From positions 104,895-168,894 of the forward strand of contig QJPP01004118.1 in assembly GCA_003996215.1 (NCBI GenBank): 64,000 bases of DNA, in the 5' to 3' direction. The stretch's first letter is position 1. Each line of letters starts with the position of its first letter. Shown here piece after piece: positions 25,233-34,613 of this stretch. The translations under genes were made by a program, and so were the position numbers. The notes beneath the pieces are model-generated. The model was not told the origin of the DNA. It saw only the letters and a list, made by a program, of their open reading frames with translations, and made no database searches. This DNA comes from Jaltomata sinuosa (taxonomy: Eukaryota; Streptophyta; Magnoliopsida; Solanales; Solanaceae).

Positions 25233-25475
25233 TCTACACCAAGACCAACTCATAACATGATGCAATAACCCGTCCTATACTAAGACCAACTAATAACATG
25301 ATTCAACAACCCGGCCTACACCAAGACCAACTAATAGCATGATACAATAACTCGACCTACACCAAGACCAAACTAATAACATGATATAACAACCCGTACA
25401 ATAGCAAGACCAAACTAATAACATGATATAACAACACGGCCTACACCAAGACCAAATTCATAACATGATATAACA
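25233..25475. repeat. Tandem repeats of about 44 bp, 5' LTR of LARD
   Basis: Six units with CCTACACCAAGACCAA and AACATGATATAACA are the counterpart of 19964-20213. Confidence 0.85.
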
Positions 25476-25654
25476 GAATTCCCGGTCACTCAAAGACCAC
25501 CACTGGATATCACGATTCAATAAAAACATCTTGGTCCACTCACAGAACTAATACCAAGTATCGCATTCAGTAAAATAACCCGGTCCACTCACAGAACCAA
25601 TATCAACCAATGTAATGCAATAGTCAATGAAATAATGCAAGATGCAATAAAGTA

Positions 25655-25765
25655 AACCCGTACCAGGCGTGGTACCCGTGCCAACCATGTGTTATACCCA
25701 TACCAGGCGTGGTACTCGTGCCAACCATATGTTATACTCGTACAAGGCATGGTACCCGAGCTAAC
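25655..25765. repeat. Palindromic tandem repeats, 5' LTR of LARD
   Basis: Three GTACCAGGCGTGGTAC-type units; the third has drifted (GTACAAGGCATGGTAC). Confidence 0.85.
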
Positions 25766-27032
25766 CGAATGTCAACAAACCACAGTCAATATAGAACACA
25801 CACAACTTGTAAAACCAACAAGTAAAACCGTTCAATCACAGACTGTAAACAGGGACCTAGACATTCCACACAATTTCCCTAGGCAATGTAATGCATACAA
25901 TAACCTAGATATGAGTACATGAATATACACATTCACAGAAAATCATACGCCATCACCTACCCCATTTACAGGTAACCGGTGAACCGTCAAATCCCGTCCA
26001 AAGACTATTCCCTGATTTACCCTTTTCATTATAACATATAACTAGCGATTTCCCTTTTTAGATAAACACACAAGCATGTGACACGCTTCCATTTTCTAAC
26101 CTTAGCCAGACCGCCGCTAAGCCTCAAGTAATAAACATTCCTTAAACCCCACCTAGGAGCTTCCTATTCTCATTTTCCGTGCTCCCAAGCACTCCCCTGG
26201 TTCCCCAAACCTCCCCAACATACTAGTCCCTCAACCCATCATTTTAGGTCAACAATATAATTAAGCTAACCATATAATACCATTCACAAACCCACCATTT
26301 ACTCCGTACATCTTAGAAATAACACAATAATTCTCGAATCTGCCAGACTCCGTGCCTGGAGGCCTAAAACATGAATTCTCCATTTCTACTATACAAAGTA
26401 CGGAAAGTAAATAGGTCTAACTACTCATAAAAACTAGCCTACATGGGAGCCAAGCCGCTCCAACCGTGAGTTTCTAGCTCCGTGAAGGCATTCTTGGCTG
26501 TTCTGCAGGCTCAGATTCGTGGTTTCGCATCCTTTTACCGGAATTCCTTTCTCGTTCTTGGTCTAAAAATAATACATAGTACATATAATTAACATACAAG
26601 GCCTGCACATTACCCGGACTATACAAAATCCCCAAACCCCAGGCCTTGCATGATCATCCCACCCTTTTTTCTGGGCTTTCCACCGTTAAATCTCCTAGTT
26701 CTATAATTTTTACGGATAAAACAGAGAATTTAACAACCTATGATCATAATAACATACTATTAACAATAGCCAAGAACATACATGCTTGGAATCCCGTTCT
26801 TTCCCCAAATTCCACCATCCCTAGGTCATTCCAACCCTTCCTCAATTTCCCTCCTAGCAATTCTACCGCATAGGAAATGTATTACATAGTTTGGGGAACA
26901 AAAGCCTTAACTTAGGGAAGATTTTTGAAGGAAGAACAAGGAAAAATGCCTGGAATTGCCTAGACCTTCTCCAAAAAGCACTTGTGAAAAACTGATGTTT
27001 TGGGAAATGTTTCTACATTAAAACTCCATCGG

Positions 27033-27165
27033 CCCGCTATAGCGGTCCCCGCTCCGCTATAGCGGTCGGCTGCCGCTATAGCGGTCTTAAGCAGGTTGAC
27101 CGCCCTTTGACCGCCGCTAGCGGTAAAATACCACCGCTATAGCGATGGCCGCTATCGCACGTGGT
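27033..27165. repeat. CCGCTATAGCGG motif array, 5' LTR of LARD
   Basis: Several full or near-full copies of CCGCTATAGCGG, the counterpart of 21751-21885. Confidence 0.87.
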
Positions 27166-28747
27166 CGCGCTCTTCACAGACAGAATGTCCGAAAATCTTC
27201 CAGTTTTGGCCATCTCATAACACACTTGCTTCTCTTGACGACCTAAAGCAACTCTTTCACGTCAAACAAGATTCCGGAAGTTCTACTTACTCAAATTCGA
27301 TTTTGAAAAGTCCCCCATCCTCCTCTATGTCTTAGCTATGCAGAAAACTAGCTTAATCCAAGACACCTAGTCCAATCCATACTCAGATTTCCCTAGACTC
27401 CACCTTGCTCTAAAACTGGCCGAGGCTAGCCTAGCCCAGAATTTCAAACTCCCAAACCCGAAGTTTTCTAACCCTAACGCTTGGCACGATTGGACTACCA
27501 ATCATTATAGGTAATACAACAAATGTGAGAATAAAAAAGGCTACAATAACAAGCCATAGCCAATGGATAAGGTGTTAATGTCACACTCGCAACTAGCTAA
27601 GTCAAAAGCATAAAACAATTCCAACAATAGCAGTAAATAGCATCTCAACCCAACTAAAGTTTGCTAACAATATCTTAAAGGAGAGACAAACTTCCAAGGA
27701 AATATAACTATGCAAAATTCATGCTGGTTAGTCCAACAATCATCATATGTGACTCTGATAAGAATCACACCAACCCCAATCTCTTTATCACCTTAACAAA
27801 ATTAGTACATAACAATTATAACCAAACTTAATAAGACACAAAAGATGTCAGAAGCCATGATATCCAAAATACCATTTCGTGGCTTGGACTACAAAAATGA
27901 TACCAAAACTTGGAATTACAAAATATGGTCATAGGAGAAATATTTCCTTGACAAAACTCTTTGATATCCCAAGATAAGAAATCTTCCTCCTTACAATAAC
28001 AATAATTGGAGCCAAAATCAACAAGAAACTACTACAAGACATCGACAACTATAACTTTTTATAACTGGATGCTTAGAATCTCAATTCAACAAATTAATAA
28101 GTGTATGAGATCCTTTCATTTCCAATATAACTCTATAGCTAATGCAACATACCACTAATTCCCCGAAACATTGCTGTCCAAATCCCAAAAGAGCAGCACC
28201 ACACAAATCACGCAGAAAACTATGTCAAGATAATGAGCTTCAACGTGTAAAATAATTTTTGTGAAGCACTTCAACTCTATAAATCAAACATTAGGGATTA
28301 TTTGTTCGAAGGAGAAATTCAGATATTTTTTCAAGCTTTGGACAAAGTTATTTGGAGAGAAAATGATTTTTCAAAGCTGAAATATAAACATATATTTATT
28401 TCACCGACTTGTGCCCAGTTTGACATACCTGCTTGTGCGATCTACTGGTGCTTTGGAAAGTAGACTCTTAGACCTTATATTTGGTAGGTCAGGGGACAAA
28501 TAATTCTTTATTGATTTTGAGAAAATCTCCAAGATATTTAACGCAAAACTTTTAGAGAATTCCTTAAAGAAATTTACAATAACTTTTTCTGACTTTTATT
28601 TTGTAACTTGCTTGACTTCAAAACTTAATATTCAACCATCGTACGATTAAAATACCTCATAAAATATCCTTTTTAACATATTAAGCACTCTTAGTGTTAT
28701 CCCAAAAGTATGAATTAATCCAATGATCAAACGGGCGGGGTGTTACA

Positions 28748-29353
28748 CTAAGACCGCCTTTGGGACTCGTAATGGACACTAGGAATTCTTGGTTAAGTCC
28801 TTTAGTTTGACCAATGCATTGGTGGAATTTATGGAGTTGATGAATGGACTGTTCAAGCCTTATTTTGACTCATTTGTGATATTATTCATCGATGACATCT
28901 TAGTCTACTCGAGAAGTAGGGAGGAGCATAACCAACATTTGAGAGTTGTTCTTCAAACATTTGGGTATTAGTAATTATATGCCAAGTTCTCCAAGTGTGA
29001 GTTCTGGCATTCTTAGGACACTTGGTGTCTATGAATGGGATTATGGTGAATCCGGTGAAGGTTGAGGCAGTTTGTGATTGGGCTAGGCCCACTTCTTTTA
29101 TAGAGGTTTTAAGTTTTGCTGTGTTGGAAAGATACTAAAGACTATTTATGTAGGGGTTTTCTTTTATTGCAGCACCATTGACTAGATTAATTCAAAAGAA
29201 TGTCCATTTCCAGTGTTCCATTAAGTATGAGGCGAGCTTTCTAAGTTCAAGGTCTAACTGGCCTCATCTCTAATTCTTACTATACCAATCGACGGGTAGG
29301 GATATACTATGTATTGAGATGCTTATAGAGTTGATTTGGGTTATGTGTTTATG
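28748..29353 (+). pseudogene. Ty3/gypsy RT-RNase H fragment cut at both ends
   Basis: The plus strand begins in the RT palm (KTAFGTRNGH, stop, EFLVKSF) and continues through [13 protein letters not shown] to [20 protein letters not shown], which holds the FIDD catalytic box. After frame breaks it runs on to KFSKCEFW. Further on it reads LTRLIQKNVHFQCS and DAYRVDLGYVFM, the start of the RNase H domain (usually DASxxGLGxVLMQ). The left end is broken by LTR D inside the codon pair before KTAF. The right end is broken by the LTR starting at 29354, inside LGxVLMQ. Stops and frameshifts make it non-functional. It belongs to an older plus-strand element. Confidence 0.85.
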
Positions 29354-31966
29354 TGTAACACCTCAAATCTAAATCACTATTTGGTAGCACTTAGAAAGGA
29401 CTTCAAAAATGTTTCTATAGTCTATGGTAGACTCCATGGTTTGTCGTTCTAAGGCACGACCCATGGAATGCTCCGTAGAAGCCCGTTTTCTATTTTTGTA
29501 TTCTAAAGTATCTATTGATAACTGGACGGTCCGTCCTTTTAAAGTATAGGTACGTCCTATCAACCATCGAACATCATCTGCGAGGTGTCAATTCTTGAGT
29601 TAAAAGTATGGTCCATCAATCCAGTTTATGATCTATTGTTCTAACAAAAGACCCTAGTTTAGAATACTCTCAAAAGTTGTAAAATTAAAGCACAGGTGAA
29701 AGGAAGATACATAGACTAGTTTTATGGTCCATCGATGTAAATCGTGGATCAAGTTTAGAGCACCATCAAAATCTCAGAGTAGAACCACGAACAAATTCAT
29801 GATTCTTGATCCATTTTGGCCCGAATCTACTCAAAATATTCAGCCAAAGAGGCCCCCTTATATAGACCTTTGGTGGATCAATATTGATCATAAAAATCTG
29901 GAAAACAATCTACTAGAACTCTCTCTTATCTTCCTTCCTCTTGGCAGCCCCTCTCTCCCTTTAGGGTTCTAAGAAGCCAAGATTTATTTAAGCTTAAGGT
30001 GAGTTAAACAACTTGTTATCTTGGTACTAATATAATACATATATCAAGGATATCCTATCATAAGAAACACATGAACTATGGCAGCCCATTCCTTAAGGTT
30101 GGACACTTAGAAGTTATATAACAATTAAGAGATTTCTTCTTCTCTTATTGGTGTATGTGTAGGGGGGGACTTGAGCTTGGAAATGAATCAATAAAAAGAG
30201 GATAAAAACACCTCTTCAAGTGTTGTAAGTACTCTGCCCATAATCATCTTTTTTGGATTGAAGTTCGGATGGACAAATGTTATTGAATTATTGTTAAGAA
30301 CTCACGGCACGGTGATTGGAAGCCGTGGGTTCAATGTGTTACTATTGTATTTCGGTATGGTGAATTGTGTAAGGTTTGTTTGAGGTGTTTTGTATGGTTG
30401 GAGGCAGTAGGTTGGTGTGTGTGTGATGTGTATTGAAATGGGGGATAAAGGTGTGACAATACACATTTTAATTAATTCCAATACGTAAATTTATTTGGGA
30501 AATGTTTAGCTAATGTTTTGGCAAAGTTGCATCAGGTATAAGATCTAAAATTAGCTTCACTATACCCTTATATTGTAGAGTAACTTAATAAACTAACGGC
30601 CAAGTTGTGGTAAGCATAATTTTTGTAAGAAAAGAGGTATATTAAGGGTTCCTTATTACTTATAGGCATGAATCTAGGAATAGAACTCTAAATCTACGAA
30701 TGAAGGAATTTGAGTATTTTGTTGTAAGAGAGTTGATTTGGTAACTTAACAAGTCTCAAGTAACTAAGTGATACATTATGATGATTCAAGTCGCCTTCTT
30801 AGAAAAATCTGATTCTTTTCGCACGAAACATAAGTTATCCTTTTGTCAAGTTTGTTCTTCATATTGTGATCCCTAATCAAGCTTTAGAAAGCATAAAAGG
30901 AAGGTTAGCAGGTAAAATTCCCATTCATATGCGTTTGGTAAGTTGAGTCCAACATCTAGTAAGTCAAGGCTAATGAAGTCTCATCTAAATGAACCTTCAT
31001 AACTAACAATCGTAGCTTTTAAGGTCAATCTAGTAATATGCTTATTCCGCGTGGGTTGCGTGTGTTAGTGTCTGCTGAGGTGCTACTGCCATATTGAGGC
31101 TATTATATACATAGTGTGCACAGAGGTTCTAGTACCATATTAAGGTTTTTATATACATAGTGTGCACCAAGGTGCTACTGCCATATTAAGGCCATTATAT
31201 ACATAGTATGCACCGAGGCGCTACTGTCATATTGAGGATGATATATATATATAGGGTGCATCGAGGAGCTATTGTGATTTACTTTGTGTTATGGAGAGTG
31301 ATATATAGCGTGAGTTAAAACATGCATTGTGTTATAAAAAGTATAAAGGATAAAGGAGGTTAACATCTTACGAATTATAGTTCACAAGTTTCAGATTATA
31401 TCCTGTTCATATTTACTACTTGCAGCTTACTAATATGTTTCTACCTTATGTAAGAGTACATTATTTTTGTATTGACGCTCCCATTTCCTGGGGGTAGCTG
31501 CATTCATGCCTGCAGGTCCAGACAGAAACCCCGATTGACCTCTTTAGTAGGAGTTGCAGAGTTCAGCCATTTTAGTAAGCTCCATTCTTCTTGGAGGTGA
31601 TGAGTCAGAAGTCTAGCTTATATTTTGATCAGGTTATGTATATGTACAGTTAACGGGTAGTCCAGGGCCCTGGCTTGGCTATGAGACATTTTAGTTACTC
31701 ATATAAGCTTGTAGACGTTTATATGTATGTCAGTGTTGGATATGGCCTTGTCAGCCTTATTATTAGATGTCTTCTATGATATTATCCTTGTCAGCCTTGA
31801 GTTGTTTACCTATTGTTGAGAATTCAGTGTTTCTAATTACTATATTTAGAGACTTTATCGGTCTTAGACCCCTAGAAGGTTCAATAGAGATACACTTGAT
31901 TTTGGCACCCTTTGCCTTTTGGGGCTCTGGGTGCTGGTCATGCCTCCCCTAGCTTGGGGTTCGACA
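29354..31966 (+). mobile_element. LTR inserted in the RNase H fragment (about 2.6 kb)
   Basis: It starts TGTAACACCTCAAATC at 29354, in the middle of the RNase H reading frame, and seems to end GGGGTTCGACA near 31966. It contains repeated GGTCCATCAAT or GGTCCGTCC motifs at 29440-29750 and four 46 bp tandem repeats. No primer site or polypurine tract follows its right end, where LTR X2 begins, so it is a truncated or solo LTR. The right boundary is approximate. No coding is supported. Confidence 0.55.
31077..31262. repeat. Four tandem 46 bp repeats
   Basis: Units start at 31077, 31123, 31169 and 31215 with GAGGTGCTACTGCCATATTG and end ATACATAGTGTGCAC. The fourth carries an extended TA run. Confidence 0.9.
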
Positions 31967-33550
31967 ACCAACCCAAGGATGCTAATTAATGCAGTTATAG
32001 CCTATATACGCAGAGTCTAGATAGGAAAACTCATAACCTACCTGTCGTCTGATGACTAGCTACTGGAACAATGTCATCCAAGCATGAATTTCTCTGAAAA
32101 GGCCCAAATTGTGAACCTACTATCAAAATAATATTCTATGCTTTAATATGAAGCCAACGATACCCATAATGCTAGCAATATAATCGGGTCAAAATCTGGG
32201 TCATAAGCGGGCCCGTGGGTCATGTAACTGAAAGCCAAAAATGAAAAACACCACGGTGTACCCCACATTCTCGGGAAAATATGCTAAAACTTTGAGCAAA
32301 AATGAACCATCAATGGGGCTAAAAACATCCCCTCAATGCATGAATTTAAAGAAAGGATTTATGGAAGAAAACTAGAAATTAATGACACACTTACCCGATT
32401 TAGAAGTGAATAAACTCTCAAGGATCAACAATGAACAATCTCCAAGCTGATGGGAATGTTAAAGGTTCCTTAATGGAGTTTTTGGGAGCTAAAACCATAG
32501 AGAAATATGAATTTAAAGAGAGGATTTACCAAATTAAGAAGCCAATAATCAAACAAGGATCGAAATTATTCAAGCCTCAAAGCTTTATAAATGAAAAAGG
32601 GTGATAATGGATGTTTTTGGGTCTTAATTTCAATGGAGGAATGATTTTGGGTGAAGGAGGAAATGAATAGAAGAAGAAGTCTGGCCAGCCTTATAAGCTG
32701 GCAGCGCCCAGGTGCCAGGGCGGCCAGGCGGGTGCAGGTGCGCTGGTGCCACAACGCCCAGGAATCGTAGGTGCGCTGGTGCCACAACGCCTAGGCACCG
32801 CAGGTGTGCTGGTGCCACAACAGCCAAGTTCACGCCACAGCACCCCAACAGCAACCAGCAGCATGCTGCAACAAACCTTAGGCAATTTTCACACGATGGA
32901 CCCTAGAAATGCATCTGGGGTCCTGCGAATACAAACGAGCTAAGTTATTCAACTAGAAAGGACATTCTGAATCCAATAGAAGTGACTAAAATCACATCGG
33001 AGGTTGTTTTAACCAAATGTGGACCCATGCCCAAAATCAACCTTTAAGCCAACTATTTCAAAATGGAACCTAAAGGCTGAAATCAAGTTTGAAAGCCTCG
33101 GGACCTAAACTAATAGTCCCTCTATCCTAAACTTGACATATTGTAGCTAACAACACTGGTGGAATTTCCATCTAAGGTCATCTTCTCTGAATGTTGACTG
33201 AAGTCAACCAAACAGGCCCAACTAGCCAAAAAACACAAAACGAGAGAAAATACCAAGATGAATAGCTCCTGAATCTCGACCAAAAGTCTAACTAGACAAA
33301 AGTCTACGCTCCGGAGATAAGGGTTTTGTTTGAATTCTATTCCGAGCATGATTACCAAGAATGTTGACCGAAGTCAATGATTTCCTATGTTAATGTTCTA
33401 AAATTGGGAACTGACCATAAAGGCCAAACAAACGTCCAAGGCACCAAACTACCGGTCCCAGCAAGCCATAAATGACTTAGGGCTGCTACAAACAAGATCT
33501 AATAGTACAAGGAAGGCAAAAATGCGAGAATGACTAGAAGGGTCAATACA
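31967..33550 (-). mobile_element. Truncated X-family LTR (X2)
   Basis: The minus strand starts TGTATTGACCCTTCTAGTCA at 33550, matching the starts of X1 and X3. It shares the ACCGGTCCCAGCAAGCCATAAATGACTT block (plus 33452-33479 versus 5580-5607). It also shares the palindrome near 32042-32056 and the CCAAGGATGC block near 31972. It stops at about 31967 where the preceding LTR ends, so roughly its inner half is missing. It holds a 33 bp tandem repeat. Confidence 0.75.
32736..32834. repeat. Three tandem 33 bp repeats, GC-rich
   Basis: Units at 32736, 32769 and 32802 carry AGGTGCGCTGGTGCCACAAC. Because 33 is a multiple of three, all overlapping frames stay open here on both strands; those frames are artefacts of the repeat. 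Confidence 0.92.
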
Positions 33551-33578
33551 CTTGGATAGTTAGATCATTTTATAAGCA

Positions 33579-34613
33579 ATGTCTTCAAATAGAACCAACC
33601 CCGATAGAAATGCTCACAAGGCTTCACCCAAGAGTAAAAGCAAGGCTAAGAGTAAAGTCAAAACCCCCTGAGGTTCATCCCGCATCTATGATTGATGAGG
33701 AATGAATCCATTTCAATGTTGAGGTTATGAAGCCCTATTATCTCAGTTTTTGTGAGCGATGGGCATTTACAGAGGAAAAACAGTTCAACATGGTTGGTTT
33801 AGAAGATAATTTTCCCCATATTACCAAAAGGTTTGTTGAGAAGAATCGGACGCCTTATGTGGATTGGTCAGGGGTTATTTTCTAGAGTTAATGAATGAAT
33901 TACATGCCTTCTATAAGGCAAGGCATGATTCTATAAAGCACCAAGGACTTGTGGAAACCTTTCCCTGCCTATCTTTTGTATTGGTGCAGGGAAAGGAGGT
34001 TGAAATCACCTATGAGGCCATCAATTTTATTTATTTGGCAACTCCTATAGCCCCCAAGGATGCATACAATGAGAAGATAGCCATTAAAGACACCTAGTAC
34101 AAGTGCGTAGCTAGGATTAATGTTGTAGGACAACCACTTTGGGCTAAGATGAATGGTGAAATATCTCGGCAAGATCTTAAATTTGAAGCAAAGTTGTGGC
34201 TTGTCCTGATGTGCTCCCATTTTATTCCATCCAAGAATCATCAATATATTTCCATAGAGACATCCATAATGATTGCTTGCATGATAGAGGTAATCTTTAT
34301 TAATTTTGGGGAGATTATGGTGGTGTAATTTTAAAAAACTTCCCAACAAAGAGCCACATCCATGACGTTCCCAGTTCTCATAAGTTATCTATGTTTGCAT
34401 GCGTGTGTGCCCTATTTTGAGCCTCTTAATCAATTGATATTCATCAGTGGTGTTAATTATATAGACTTGAAGTGGGATGCAGAGGCTCCTATGGTGAAAA
34501 GGTGGAAGTTTGCTAAAGTCTTGGGTATTTTTGAGGTTGCACTTCAAGGTTTAGAAACTTTGGGTGTAAATGATGTTGCTACATTTGACACTCTATCTAC
34601 TAATCCGAGTTAG
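33579..34613 (+). pseudogene. Athila-like extra ORF (plant transposon protein domain), broken
   Basis: A frame opens at an ATG at 33579 with a Lys/Ser-rich start (MSSNRTNPDRNAHKASPKSK) and a stop after about 30 codons. Downstream pieces keep the pattern of the plant-specific extra protein encoded 3' of pol in Athila-type elements. One is GYFLELMNELHAFYKARHDS, equivalent to the REFYAN segment of the copies at 49-59 kb. Another is VEITYEAINFIYLATP. A third is TFPVLISYLCLHACVPYFEP. The wording follows the domain I know as putative plant transposon protein; the exact Pfam match needs a profile search. Its pol, expected upstream, is absent because LTR X2 ends only 28 bases before it. Confidence 0.65.

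Larger units (their letters stand above)
18872..27500 (-). mobile_element. LARD-like LTR retrotransposon without recognisable coding (8.6 kb)
   Basis: Two direct repeats of the same length, 18872-22232 and 24140-27500 (each about 3361 bp), flank a 1.9 kb interior. The LTR inner end reads TGTCACGACCC or TGTGACGACCC on plus. A degenerate Met primer site precedes the right-hand LTR, which sets minus orientation. The interior has no gag or pol motif I can recognise, the definition of a large retrotransposon derivative. It sits inside LTR D. No clean 5 bp target duplication was found: flanks are GATAA on the left and ATCAT or TTATA on the right depending on the exact end. The LTR family is shared with element A, whose gag-pol could have mobilised it. 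Confidence 0.75.
24140..27500 (-). mobile_element. 5' LTR of the LARD-like element
   Basis: It is collinear with 18872-22232. It carries the 44 bp repeats (25233-25475), three palindromic repeats (25655-25765) and the CCGCTATAGCGG array (27033-27165). Its outer end breaks into LTR D at about 27500. Open frames in it, such as 25689-25922 and 26646-26873, fall in repeats or have no domain. Confidence 0.8.
11593..28747 (-). mobile_element. 5' LTR of element D, split into three pieces by nested elements
   Basis: The inner end at 11593 reads TGTTACACCCC on plus. The outer end at 28747 reads GGGGTGTTACA on plus, so the two ends form a near-perfect 11 bp inverted pair (one mismatch) as in a single LTR. 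The parts are 11593-12891, 18417-18871 and 27501-28747, about 3.0 kb together, the same size as LTR X1. The gaps are filled by the CACTA element and by the LARD-like element. The outer end abuts the plus-strand RT fragment at 28748, so D inserted into an older gypsy pol. The joins are inferred from ends, sizes and the CACTA target duplication. I could not align D to a second intact copy. Confidence 0.65.

Noticed and set aside
19964..25765. Regularly spaced direct repeats that superficially resemble a CRISPR array
   Set aside because: Units are tandem LTR repeats without unique spacers, they occur in both LTRs of one element, and the sequence is plant nuclear DNA.
32566..32943. Five overlapping frames on both strands
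   Set aside because: They are produced by a 33 bp (3 x 11) tandem repeat in LTR X2; the proteins are repetitive and differ only by frame.
33864..34613. Host gene with two exons
   Set aside because: The segments match the extra-ORF protein of Athila-like elements and lead in order to a noncoding region, polypurine tract and LTR 5.
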